Shown in pieces: positions 34,011 through 42,902 of a stretch of 64,000 bases of DNA. Source of the stretch: Vreelandella neptunia. GTDB taxonomy: Bacteria; Pseudomonadota; Gammaproteobacteria; Pseudomonadales; Halomonadaceae. Location of the stretch: NCBI RefSeq assembly GCF_034479615.1, contig NZ_CP140255.1:4154001-4218000 (forward strand), given 5' to 3'. The notes under the pieces were generated by a model. It was given only the letters and a program-made list of their open reading frames with translations, had not been told where the DNA came from and did no database searches. Position 1 is the stretch's first letter, and each line of letters opens with the position of its first letter. A program made the position numbers and the translations under genes.

Positions 34011-35633
34011 TTATTGAGCGGCAATCAACAGATCCGCAGCTTTTTCAGCCACCGCAATGGTCGGGGCATTGGTGTTCCCCCGGGGTAAACGCGGGAAAAC
34101 GGAGCAGTCGATAACGCGAAGACCCTCAATGCCATGGACACGCAGATCAAGATCCACCACTGAGCGCTCGGCATCAGGGCCCATTCGGCAGGTGCCTACC
34201 GGATGGTAAGTCGTTTTGCAGTATTGGCGGATAAACCCTTCAAGCGCCTCCTGGCTCCCGGCCACCCCCGCCTCTAGCAACTGACGCGCTTGTGGAGGGG
34301 AGAAAACCTCGTCAATAATGCTAGAGAGCGCAGGCGTTTCAAGAAACGCGAGCCCGGCGCGCAGCGAGCGCACCTGGTGCTGTAGGTCTTCAGGCGCCTC
34401 GAGGAAGTTGGCGTTGATCATCACCTTGCGGTCATGATGGGGGCCGCTGAGACGCACATTACCACGGGAAGCCGGTTGGAGATGGCCCACCTTAAGCGTG
34501 ATGCCATGAGTGCGACCTTTACCAATACCGTTAGGGTCATCCCAAGTATCGAGTACCGGCATGAAATGGATCTGGGTATCGGGGCGCCCCTCGTTGGCCG
34601 TATCCAGAAAGGCCCCACCTTCCAGCACGTTCGAGGTCATAAGCCCTTGGCGATAAAGCAGCCACTCGGCACCGTGGCGCAATGCCTTGATTCCGACATC
34701 TTCACCGTACAGCGAATTAGGTGTTTTCAAGGTGGCGTTGATCGACATGTGGAGATGATCCTGGAGGTTGTCGCCAACGGGCAGATCTCTCAGACACTCA
34801 ATCCCCAGCTCTTCCAAATGCGTCCGTGGGCCGATGCCCGAATGCATCAGGATCTTGGGGCTGCCAATCGCACCGGCGCTCAGAATAACCTGCTGGCGTG
34901 CATGTAACGTTAGGGCCCCCTTCTTGAGCTGGCGAGTAACCACTCCCGTGGCCCGACCGCTTTCGATGATCACGCGGTCTACTTCAGTGTCGGTCAGAAT
35001 GGTCAGACGCGGGTGATGCCGCAGGCCGCTCAGATAGGCCTTGGAACTGCTGTAACGCTCGCCGTTGAAAGTGGTCGTCTGATAATAGCCGACGCCTTGG
35101 CGACCGTTGTCATTAAAATCGTTAACGTATGGCAGGCCGACCTCCTGCCCGGCGCGGATGAAGGCCTGGGACAGCGGGTGGCGATAGCGATTTTCACTCA
35201 CCTTGAGCGGCCCCTGGGTACCGTGCAACGGATTGGATAATGATTCGTTACCCTCACTGCGCACAAAGTAAGGCAGCAAATCGTTGAACCCCCAGCCCTC
35301 ACAGCCTTCGTCACGCACCCAGCCATCATAGTCTTCACGATGACCACGGATATAGACCATACCGTTAACAGAGCTACTGCCGCCCACCAGCTTGCCTTGC
35401 GCGATCGACATAGAGCGATCCTGCGTCGCGGCATGGGGCGTGGTCATGTAAGGCCAGGTTCGCGTGGGAATGACTTTGCCAACCGCTGCTGGCATGCGAA
35501 TCAGCGGACTCGAGTCCTGGCCACCGGCTTCGATAAGCGCCACGCGGCCTTGGGTTTGCTCAATAAGCCGATGGGCAATCACACAGCCAGCCGAGCCCGC
35601 GCCAATAATGATGTAGTCGTACTGCTCTTGCAT
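34011..35633 (-). CDS. GMC-family FAD-dependent alcohol dehydrogenase (choline dehydrogenase-like)
   Basis: Glucose-methanol-choline oxidoreductase, 540 residues, oxidising a primary alcohol to an aldehyde. The FAD motif is YIIIGAGSAGCVIAHRL at the N-terminus, and the first GMC signature is GKLVGGSSSVNGMVYIRGHREDYD. The catalytic His lies in YHPVGTCRMG, and the partner Asn in GNTNAPTIAVAEKAADL at the C-terminus. AGGAG precedes the ATG at 35633. An AraC regulator gene lies upstream on the same strand. A FeaR/FeaB-like pair lies next door, so an aryl-ethanol such as tyrosol or phenylethanol is a possible substrate. Choline or another alcohol remains possible. Confidence 0.9.
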   Translation of the reverse strand: MQEQYDYIIIGAGSAGCVIAHRLIEQTQGRVALIEAGGQDSSPLIRMPAAVGKVIPTRTWPYMTTPHAATQDRSMSIAQGKLVGGSSSVNGMVYIRGHREDYDGWVRDEGCEGWGFNDLLPYFVRSEGNESLSNPLHGTQGPLKVSENRYRHPLSQAFIRAGQEVGLPYVNDFNDNGRQGVGYYQTTTFNGERYSSSKAYLSGLRHHPRLTILTDTEVDRVIIESGRATGVVTRQLKKGALTLHARQQVILSAGAIGSPKILMHSGIGPRTHLEELGIECLRDLPVGDNLQDHLHMSINATLKTPNSLYGEDVGIKALRHGAEWLLYRQGLMTSNVLEGGAFLDTANEGRPDTQIHFMPVLDTWDDPNGIGKGRTHGITLKVGHLQPASRGNVRLSGPHHDRKVMINANFLEAPEDLQHQVRSLRAGLAFLETPALSSIIDEVFSPPQARQLLEAGVAGSQEALEGFIRQYCKTTYHPVGTCRMGPDAERSVVDLDLRVHGIEGLRVIDCSVFPRLPRGNTNAPTIAVAEKAADLLIAAQ

Positions 35634-35822
35634 ATTGTTGCTCCTGCCCGGGGTCGATACGTGCCGGGGTAGGCGTTAGCCTATGAAGCACAACACCACA
35701 AGAATTGACGCTTTGCGCCAATGGCTTGACTATCGCTGACATGGCTTTTTATTTATTAATTAACAGCGAATTAGCCGTTAGTGCTTTAGTCGAACAAACC
35801 AGCGTTACGGTCTGACGAAGGA

Positions 35823-36734
35823 CTAGGGACTATGGGCGCGCTTACGGGTATCGGAAGGTAGTTCTTTGAACAAGCGGCAGTACTCACGGCTAAAGTAGCT
35901 ATGGTGGAAAAACCCTTGAAGAGCCGCCGCATCCGCCACCCCGAGCCATGGTTCTTGCAAAAGGGAACGGCGAACGGCGTTAAGCCGCAAGGCACGCAGG
36001 TAGTGCACCGGCGACTGCCCCGTTTCAGCCTGGAAACTGTATTGAAGGGTGCGCCGGGAAATATTCAGTTGGTTGCAAAGCGTCATGATCGACGGTGGAT
36101 CCTCCGCTTGGGCCTTGGTCAAGGTATGGCAGCGATCCACTATATAGCGCCGGGTTCGGTAACACTCCTCATCGTGTTTTAGCGACCTTATGTCGTTATT
36201 GAGTAATAAATCTATCCCCTCTTCCACCTGCTGCAAGAGCACCCTTTGAAGTGCGGGCGTTGGCTCTACGTTAGCCTGCTCCATCCGCAGATAGTTGGTC
36301 ATGGCCTGCCACTGTTGGCGTACGGCAACCAAACATTGTGCGGGCACTTCCAGCGTACGCAAGCGCTGGTCATCGCGCTCCAGCCAGCCATAGCGGCTGC
36401 GGTCAACGGACACCACCATAAGATCGTAGTGAGCAGATGCCACGCTCCAGAACTGCTCGCAGCGCGGTAAGACCGTGACCGTATCAGATCGGTAAATCGA
36501 ATTATTTGGCCAATGGATAGGAATAACGAGATGCCACTGATGAGGGGGAAACTGCATTGATTGGGATATGGCTAAATTAGCACTTTCACGAACAAGTCGT
36601 ATCTGCTCTCCGGCGATGTCCACAATATCACCCGAAAATCGCCCTTCCTGGACTTGGTCAAACTCCTGCTGCCAGCCCGCCAGACTTAGAGCGTGCTCGG
36701 TAACATCCCCACAATGCTTAAGGGTAACGGTCAT
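35823..36734 (-). CDS. AraC-family regulator (EutR-like) upstream of the GMC oxidoreductase
   Basis: Transcription factor, 303 residues. The N-terminal two-thirds is an effector domain without a recognised ligand motif. The C-terminal HTH (about 200-295) contains IMTLCNQLNISRRTLQYSFQAETGQSPVHYLRAL and VADAAALQGFFHHSYFSREYCRLFKELPSDTRKR. It lies 190 bases upstream of the GMC gene on the same strand and is divergent from the FeaR-like gene. It probably controls the GMC enzyme. Confidence 0.87.
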   Translation of the reverse strand: MTVTLKHCGDVTEHALSLAGWQQEFDQVQEGRFSGDIVDIAGEQIRLVRESANLAISQSMQFPPHQWHLVIPIHWPNNSIYRSDTVTVLPRCEQFWSVASAHYDLMVVSVDRSRYGWLERDDQRLRTLEVPAQCLVAVRQQWQAMTNYLRMEQANVEPTPALQRVLLQQVEEGIDLLLNNDIRSLKHDEECYRTRRYIVDRCHTLTKAQAEDPPSIMTLCNQLNISRRTLQYSFQAETGQSPVHYLRALRLNAVRRSLLQEPWLGVADAAALQGFFHHSYFSREYCRLFKELPSDTRKRAHSP

Positions 36735-36898
36735 AAAGATAGCCCACGTAGTTCATGTTGTTAGCCGGGGCGAGTCCAGCCGCCATTATAACCTTACTCA
36801 TTTTTTGAATAATAAAAGGTAGTGTATCTGCTTACTTTTGCCTAGAGTATAGGCATAGTCATTAAAATGTTAACAAAATTAAAAATGAGGAAAACCTC

Positions 36899-37846
36899 AT
36901 GCAAACAGCGAACACAACAACACGCTCTTTTGATGCTTGGTTAGCCGCATTGCGTGACGTATGTGGCAGTTTTGACTCCAAACCGGAATGGCGGCAACGC
37001 TTTCAAGGCAGTGTTTCTAAACGCCATCAGGCGGGGATCGAAATTGCAGGTATCACCACTAACGTCGAGCGTATCTTCCATCGTCAGCCGCCTTCAACAA
37101 GCGATGAAACGGAACACTGCTTCCTGGTCGTCCAGAAACAGGGGCAGGCCACCCTGGTGCAAAATAACCAGCAACTCAAAATGCGCCCAGGCGAAATGGC
37201 GCTGCTGGATTCTGCGAAAGCGTGCGAAATACTGCCCCATGGCCTGATTGAGCACGACTCTTTCCACTTGCCCCGTGAAGAGTTGACACGGCATTTTGGG
37301 GAGCAGCCTATCCCCTTTATGAAAATTTCGGCTAACTGCGCTAGTGGCCAGATATTGCAGCTGATCGTTAGCCGCATGGTCACAGGGCAAATTACCGCCA
37401 CTGAAACCGAATCGATCAGCCATAGCGTCACCAACTCATTAATTTCCCTGCTACCCGCGATCTACCAAAACCAGCAACCCTCAGCGATGCTTTTGGAACA
37501 GGCAGGCGATACCCTTTATGAGTGCATTTTGCGCTTCATTGACCATCACTTGCATGAAGATGAACTGGGCCCAGCCCTGATGGCAAAGCAGTTTCATATT
37601 TCAACCCGCCAGCTCTACCGACTTTTCGAACAGCACGACGAATCCGTCTGTCGCTACGTACAGTATCAACGCCTGGAACGCTGCGCGGAGGAGCTTGCCA
37701 GCCAGCAGAAATGCCAACAGTCGATCACCCAGATTGCTTATAAATGGGGCTTCACTGACTCTGCCCACTTCAGCCGTTCATTCAAGCGTCGCTTCAACAG
37801 CTCGCCCCGGGAATACCGGCGAATGAGTTTAAACAACGCTAGCTAG
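36899..37846 (+). CDS. feaR: FeaR-like AraC-family activator
   Basis: Transcription factor of 315 residues. It has an AraC-binding-like N-terminal domain (VVQKQGQATLVQNNQQLKMRPGEMALLDSA, about 80-110) and a C-terminal HTH (MAKQFHISTRQLYRLFEQH, then ITQIAYKWGFTDSAHFSRSFKRRFNSSPREYRR). E. coli FeaR has the same layout and activates tynA and feaB, for arylethylamine and arylacetaldehyde oxidation. A FeaB-like dehydrogenase gene converges on it, 42 bases away. GAGG lies about 10 bases before the ATG. No amine oxidase gene is in the window. The symbol rests on overall similarity and neighbour. Confidence 0.75.
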   Translation: MQTANTTTRSFDAWLAALRDVCGSFDSKPEWRQRFQGSVSKRHQAGIEIAGITTNVERIFHRQPPSTSDETEHCFLVVQKQGQATLVQNNQQLKMRPGEMALLDSAKACEILPHGLIEHDSFHLPREELTRHFGEQPIPFMKISANCASGQILQLIVSRMVTGQITATETESISHSVTNSLISLLPAIYQNQQPSAMLLEQAGDTLYECILRFIDHHLHEDELGPALMAKQFHISTRQLYRLFEQHDESVCRYVQYQRLERCAEELASQQKCQQSITQIAYKWGFTDSAHFSRSFKRRFNSSPREYRRMSLNNAS

Positions 37847-37854
37847 CCGATAAG

Positions 37855-37890
37855 CAGCGCCTGCTGCGGTACAGGCGCTGTTGTCGTTTT
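37855..37890 (+). terminator. Terminator of the feaR-like gene
   Basis: Stem CAGCGCCTG / CAGGCGCTG (37855-37863, 37872-37880) followed by TTGTCGTTTT. It lies between convergent feaR and feaB; the T-rich side serves the plus strand. Confidence 0.7.
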
Positions 37891-39379
37891 AGTAAGCGAT
37901 ACAAATGGACTTAAGCTTGGTATAGGAGTAGATCGCTTCCTGCCCAAACTCTTTACCAATGCCTGACTGTTTAAAGCCACCGAATGGCAGGCTGGGATCC
38001 AGGGTCACATGGGTGTTCACCCAAACGGTGCCCGCTTCAATCTCTGGCGTTAAGCGCATCGCTTCGGACAAACTCTCTGTCCATAGGCTGGCGGCTAGCC
38101 CCAGCTCGCTGTCGTTAACCATAGCCAGCGCCTCATTCACATCATCAAACGGAATCACTGTCAGGATCGGCCCAAACGCTTCCTCACGCACAATATCGAA
38201 CGTTTGCTTGGCGTCACTGATGATGACCGGCGAAACATAGAAGCCCTCTTCGGGCACCTGGACGCCGTAATGTACGTTGGCGCCCTGAGCTTTGGCGCGC
38301 TCAAGATGCTGCAGGATACTGCGCTGATGGCGTTGCGAAACCACAGGGTTGACCTGCGCCTGAGGATCCATACCTGGGCCTACAGACATCTGGTCAACCA
38401 CGCTGCGCAACCGGCTGCAGAATTCATCGTGCAGGCTACGGTGCACGTAAAAGCGTGACGCGGCGGCACACACCTGACCTTGATTAAGCAATCCGCCCAT
38501 GAGCGCACCGTTGACCGCTTTCTCGATATCCGCATCTGCCAACACCAGCATGGGGTTTTTGCCACCCAGCTCCAGCGAGAATGAGGCCATATGATCAACC
38601 GCGGCATGACCAATCACTTTACCCACCTCAGTACTGCCGGTGAAAGTGACTTTGTCCACATCCGCATGGCCCGCTAAATGCTGCCCCACCACCGAGCCTG
38701 ACCCCAGGATCACATTGAATACGCCCTTAGGCACACCCGCTTCAACGGCAAGTTCAGCCAGCCGAAGTACGGAAAGCGGAGTCTCAGAAGCAGGTTTTAC
38801 AACCACAGAGCATCCGGCGGCCAGCGCTGGGATCGCTTTCCACAGCGCTATCATCATGGGGAAATTCCACGGCACGATCGCAGCGACGACACCAACAGGC
38901 TGGCGGAGGGTATAGGCGTTAAAGTTAGCGCCTTCAGGCATGCCAATCGACACGTCGCCGGTCTTGCCTTCCAGCTTCGTGGTCCAGCCCGCCATGTAGC
39001 GGATAAAATCAACTGAAAAGCCGGCATCGACGGCCCTGGAGATATTGATCGACTTCCCTTGGTTGAGCGTTTCAATCTGGGCAAGCTCTTCGCTGTGCTG
39101 TTCAACGAGGTCAGCAAATTTAAGCAAAATGCGCTCCCGTTGCGCCGGGCTCATACCTCGCCAGCGCCGATCATCAAAGCTGCCCTTGGTGATAGCGACC
39201 GCTTCGTCTGCCAGCGCCACATCGCCCTGGGCCACCGTGCTTAATTGACTGCCATCCGCCGGGTTAATAATGGCAATAGGATTTCCCTGCTCACGAAATC
39301 CTCCATCAATGAAAGACCCACGGGCACGCTGTAAAAAAGCCTCTACGTCAGGTAACGCTACGATTAACTTATTAGTCAT
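37889..39379 (-). CDS. feaB: Phenylacetaldehyde (arylacetaldehyde) dehydrogenase, FeaB-like
   Basis: NAD-dependent aldehyde dehydrogenase, 496 residues, close to the E. coli FeaB length. It oxidises phenylacetaldehyde or 4-hydroxyphenylacetaldehyde to the acid. N-terminal and internal segments match FeaB closely (RERILLKFADLVEQHSEELAQIETLNQGKSI; VSRAH-like block). Catalytic features are GSTEVGK (NAD), ELGGKNP with the general-base Glu, and Cys in NQGQVCAAASR. I chose the ATG at 39379 (MTNKLIVALPDVEAFL) with AGAGGA 7 bases upstream. A TTG 36 bases earlier is not supported. The product would feed the homoprotocatechuate pathway 8 kb away. Confidence 0.87.
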   Translation of the reverse strand: MTNKLIVALPDVEAFLQRARGSFIDGGFREQGNPIAIINPADGSQLSTVAQGDVALADEAVAITKGSFDDRRWRGMSPAQRERILLKFADLVEQHSEELAQIETLNQGKSINISRAVDAGFSVDFIRYMAGWTTKLEGKTGDVSIGMPEGANFNAYTLRQPVGVVAAIVPWNFPMMIALWKAIPALAAGCSVVVKPASETPLSVLRLAELAVEAGVPKGVFNVILGSGSVVGQHLAGHADVDKVTFTGSTEVGKVIGHAAVDHMASFSLELGGKNPMLVLADADIEKAVNGALMGGLLNQGQVCAAASRFYVHRSLHDEFCSRLRSVVDQMSVGPGMDPQAQVNPVVSQRHQRSILQHLERAKAQGANVHYGVQVPEEGFYVSPVIISDAKQTFDIVREEAFGPILTVIPFDDVNEALAMVNDSELGLAASLWTESLSEAMRLTPEIEAGTVWVNTHVTLDPSLPFGGFKQSGIGKEFGQEAIYSYTKLKSICIAY

Positions 39380-39479
39380 ATCAAAATCCTCTTGATCAAT
39401 ATTCAAAACGCTCAACCAATGGATGGCATGTAGCCCTCACGTGGGCACTGCCACCCAAGTTCTCCTCGCGTTTGTTACC

Positions 39480-40817
39480 TCAGAAATTAAATCCCAGCAG
39501 TAATTGGGTATACAGGTTAGCGCTGTCTCTGCCGATCTGGCTGCCACCGCCTGCGGCAGAAGTATCCGGGTCATAACGCCCGATCAAAGGCATCACCCAC
39601 CAGCGTTCACTGGGCGCCCAAAAAGCGTAAAGATTGACCTCCTGCCCATCCACGTTGGGGCCTGCTTCGCTAGACAGGGTATGGAAGTCGTAAAGCATAG
39701 CGCCCAGACTCAAGCTGTCCGATGGTGTAAGCGTCACGTTAAGCTGCTGGACGCGGGAGTTCGAATTGAAGGGGCCGGCATAGTTGGCCGCCACCTCTCC
39801 CTGAAACCAGGTGCCCAACGCTCGGCCGTTACCATAGAATAACGGGTCGTACTGATCGGAGAAGCGGCTGAACCGGTAGCTAACGCTAGGCGTCCATGGC
39901 GCGTCTGAGAATGTCCAGCCTGCTTCCAGGTACCAGGCATTTTCGTCCTCTGAACTACCATTTCGCTGTAGTGCGTACTCACCAGAAAGAAACAGGTTTT
40001 CGACACCGACATTGCCTTGCCCCCGCACGCTATAGACCTTAACGTTTTCGCGGTCAGGGTAGAGAAAAGCATAGTCGTCGTCCGTACTCAGTACATCAAG
40101 ATAGGTAACGCCAAGCGTGCCGTTGTCGGTCACACGCTCAAAATTCGCAATCCCCAGCGCCGGTTTGGCCTGAGCTGGATTGTCTGACTCCAGCCACATA
40201 ACATCCCCGCGCCAGCCTTGCTCGCCCCCCAAGCGTAGAACAGCGGTTTTTTCAAACGCTTGTCGCCCAGCTAAATAGTAGGCACCTCCCCGGTCTAGGT
40301 CGCCACCTAGCACACCCTCACCAAAGCTGAGGGCATCCCCGGAAATCAAAAAACCATCGCCGAGCTGGATACGCTGACGGCCCAGTGAGAAATCAAGGCC
40401 GTCTTCACCCAGGGCGGCCACGGTATCGCCTGATTTCCAGCCGACATAAAGATTTTCAAGTCGCGTTTTGCGCTCGTCCCCGGTCGTAAAGCCAGCCGCG
40501 TCTCCTTGACCAAGCGTCGCGCTGGACACCCAGGCCACATTGGCATAAAGCGAGCTGCGTTGAAGCGAATGGGCGGCGTCCAGGCCGTATTTGGCGTACC
40601 CCTCCTGCCAGTCTCGCCCGCCAGCCTTGCTCGTTTCGGACTGCGCATAGCCCTGTTGACTATGAAAGGCGCCCACCACCACCTCAACGTTGGCCTCTAT
40701 GTGGGTAGTCTCGTTATCGACCAGCTCAGCGGCACGGGCGCTGTTTAACGAAGCGGTTAGCGCGCCAGTGGCAATAGCGGTCACAGGCAGCAAGGCGGAA
40801 TAGCGTAGCTTCATCAT
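39480..40817 (-). CDS. Alginate-export-type outer-membrane porin
   Basis: Predicted outer-membrane channel, 445 residues. It has a signal peptide (cleavage near ARA-AE) and many short amphipathic strands. It ends in LLLGFNF, with the terminal Phe of barrel proteins. The pattern (SLGRQRIQLGDGFLISGDALSF, WTPSVSYRFSRFSDQYDPLFYG) is that of the alginate_exp family, often found with aromatic catabolic genes. It begins after a strong terminator of the TRAP operon, so it has its own promoter in 40818-40978. It lies 100 bases upstream of feaB, with which it may be cotranscribed. Substrate: probably an aromatic acid or alcohol, inferred. Confidence 0.8.
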   Translation of the reverse strand: MMKLRYSALLPVTAIATGALTASLNSARAAELVDNETTHIEANVEVVVGAFHSQQGYAQSETSKAGGRDWQEGYAKYGLDAAHSLQRSSLYANVAWVSSATLGQGDAAGFTTGDERKTRLENLYVGWKSGDTVAALGEDGLDFSLGRQRIQLGDGFLISGDALSFGEGVLGGDLDRGGAYYLAGRQAFEKTAVLRLGGEQGWRGDVMWLESDNPAQAKPALGIANFERVTDNGTLGVTYLDVLSTDDDYAFLYPDRENVKVYSVRGQGNVGVENLFLSGEYALQRNGSSEDENAWYLEAGWTFSDAPWTPSVSYRFSRFSDQYDPLFYGNGRALGTWFQGEVAANYAGPFNSNSRVQQLNVTLTPSDSLSLGAMLYDFHTLSSEAGPNVDGQEVNLYAFWAPSERWWVMPLIGRYDPDTSAAGGGSQIGRDSANLYTQLLLGFNF

Positions 40818-40978
40818 GAAGAGATCCCTTGTTATTTTGCACGGCTTGCTTGGATATTAGGCACTGCGTATTGGTTAACCTGACTCAGATTATTCAGTCA
40901 CGCAGAGCATCTCTTGTCATTGTTTGACGAAAAACTGCCTCTCCTTGCCTGCGTCCTTTACTGGCGACCATGGGGAAC

Positions 40979-41002
40979 AAAAAAACCGGCGCTGAGGCCG
41001 GT
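40979..41002 (-). terminator. Terminator of the second TRAP operon
   Basis: Stem ACCGGC / GCCGGT (40985-40990, 40997-41002) followed on the minus strand by TTTTTTT, 50 bases past the DctM-like stop. Confidence 0.85.
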
Positions 41003-41052
41003 ATAAAGGTTGGATGGAAGCGCGCTAAAGCAGCGTGGTTTTCATAGCCATG

Positions 41053-42372
41053 CTATAGCCACACCAAGGAGAGAGCGGGGACAAATACGACAATCGCAAT
41101 ACGCACCACGTCCGCCCCAATAAACGGCAAGATACCTCGATTGACGGTGGCCAAAGACGCGCCTCTGCTATATTTCTGCACGATAAACAAATTCATGCCC
41201 ATCGGCGGTGTTATCAGGCCAATCTCCACCACCATCAGCGCGACGATACCGAACCAAATTGACTTTGCACTGGCGTCCAGACCAAATAGCTCCAGCCCCA
41301 TGACAATGGGGTAAAAGATAGGGATGGTTAACATGATCATAGACAGCGAATCCATCACACAGCCCAGCAGCAGATATATAAGCAAGATGATCAGCAGCAC
41401 CGCCAGCGGTGCCAAACCGCTGCTGAGTATCCACTCTGCCAGCGTACTCGGTAACTGCCCCAGCGCCAGGCCGCTGTTCAACAGGTCAGCGCCGATTACT
41501 ACCAGATAGATCATGGCGGTCGCTTCCGCCGTCCCTACCAGGCTTTTATAGACTCCTTGCCAGCGCATGCCTCCACGCCATAGGGCATACAGACCACAGG
41601 CCGCCGCCCCAATGGAAGCGGCTTCGGTTAAATTTGCCCACCCCCCATACAGCCCAAAGATGACAACGACAAAGATAACCAGTATCGGCGCAATGTCGCG
41701 CAAACTGATTAACCGCTCGGCCCAGGAGTGGCGAGGGGCTCTGGCAACACCACGCATCGTCCTGATGGCCATGATACGAATAACCAGCAGATAGCCTGCC
41801 ACCGCTAACAGCCCAGGCACGATCGCCGCCATAAAGAGCGCCGCAATCGATTCCTGGGTCAGTACCGCATAAACGATTAACGGCACAGAAGGGGGAATCA
41901 GGATGCCCAGGGTGCCGGCTGCTGCCACGGTACCCGTCGCGAGGCGCTGTCCATAGTGATAGCGCTCCAACTCTGGAAGAGCCACTTGACTCATGGTAGT
42001 GGCGGTCGCCAAAGAGGAGCCGCAAATGGCACCGAAGCCTGCACAAGCACCGGCCGCCGACATCGCCAAACCACCTCGCCAGTGGCCTATCCAACTAGCA
42101 CAGGCCCGGAACAAGGCAGCGGATAAACCGCCGTGAATGGCAAACTGGCCCATCAAGATGAAAATCGGAATGACCGCCAGGTCATAGCTGGAGAAACGGG
42201 CGTAGACCAAATTGTTAAGCGTAAAGAGCAGTGACCGGGTATCACCGCCATTCACTAACCAGTAACAGATCGCACCGGCCACCAGCATGGCGACCCCAAC
42301 GTGCCATCGCACCCCCAGCATCACCAATAAGATGCCCAGCGAGATAGCACCTATTTCAAGGCCGCCCATCAT
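41053..42372 (-). CDS. TRAP transporter large permease, DctM-like (second system)
   Basis: Large membrane subunit, 439 residues, about 12 helices. It shows LAVIPIFILMGQFAIHGG, CAGFGAICGSSLATATTMSQVA, GTLGILIPPSVPLIVYAV and GLITPPMGMNLFIVQK. The ATG at 42372 overlaps the small-subunit stop (ATGA) with GGGGGA upstream. A frame reaching 42492 would run through the small-subunit gene and is not used. The operon lies between the aromatic porin/feaB genes and the monooxygenase. It most likely imports an aromatic acid such as hydroxyphenylacetate, by context. Confidence 0.92.
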   Translation of the reverse strand: MMGGLEIGAISLGILLVMLGVRWHVGVAMLVAGAICYWLVNGGDTRSLLFTLNNLVYARFSSYDLAVIPIFILMGQFAIHGGLSAALFRACASWIGHWRGGLAMSAAGACAGFGAICGSSLATATTMSQVALPELERYHYGQRLATGTVAAAGTLGILIPPSVPLIVYAVLTQESIAALFMAAIVPGLLAVAGYLLVIRIMAIRTMRGVARAPRHSWAERLISLRDIAPILVIFVVVIFGLYGGWANLTEAASIGAAACGLYALWRGGMRWQGVYKSLVGTAEATAMIYLVVIGADLLNSGLALGQLPSTLAEWILSSGLAPLAVLLIILLIYLLLGCVMDSLSMIMLTIPIFYPIVMGLELFGLDASAKSIWFGIVALMVVEIGLITPPMGMNLFIVQKYSRGASLATVNRGILPFIGADVVRIAIVVFVPALSLVWL

Positions 42373-42875
42373 AGACTGTCCCCCTCTGACGCTGCCGCTT
42401 CCACATCGTGAGCAACGCAGTAAATGCCCTGATAAAGCGCGCACATGCCCAGCATGGCAATGCCAGGAAGCATGGCTGCCTGAGGAATCCACTGAGGGAT
42501 ACCAAGCTGAACGCTTTGGGCGTTATAGGTCAGGCTGTCGAGCGCTAACAGAGCCGTTCGCCAAACCAAGAGCCCGCTCACCAGAGCGAGCACTAAATGG
42601 GCAATCGCCAACAGGACGCGGTTAAATAGCGCTGGCAAGAACGTTCCGACGATATCCACGCGGATATGACGGTCGTTGATCTCACACAGCGGAAGAAAGC
42701 AGGCCACTGCGACAGCAATCAACATTTGCAGCAACTCAATATCCCCTGATATGGGGGCTGACCAAAGTCGCCGCCCTAACATCGACAGCAGAGAAATACC
42801 GATGGCCGACAGCAGTAACACACCGCCTGCCATCGCCATCGCAATGGCTAACCGTCTCAGTACTATTCTTGTCAT
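42369..42875 (-). CDS. TRAP transporter small permease, DctQ-like (second system)
   Basis: Small four-helix subunit, 168 residues. After helix 2 it carries the typical CEINDRHIRVDIVGTFLP loop. I chose the ATG at 42875 (MTRIVLRR) with GGAGAGGG just upstream, not a TTG 12 bases earlier. It ends by overlapping the large-subunit start. Confidence 0.88.
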   Translation of the reverse strand: MTRIVLRRLAIAMAMAGGVLLLSAIGISLLSMLGRRLWSAPISGDIELLQMLIAVAVACFLPLCEINDRHIRVDIVGTFLPALFNRVLLAIAHLVLALVSGLLVWRTALLALDSLTYNAQSVQLGIPQWIPQAAMLPGIAMLGMCALYQGIYCVAHDVEAAASEGDSL

Positions 42876-42902
42876 CACCCTCTCCAAACGGCTCGACTCG
42901 CC

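Noticed and set aside
36864-36882. GTTAAC-containing stretch before feaR as another copy of the hpa operator motif
   Set aside because: The spacing between half-sites is 3, not 2, and the match is poor; AT-rich promoter DNA gives such matches by chance.
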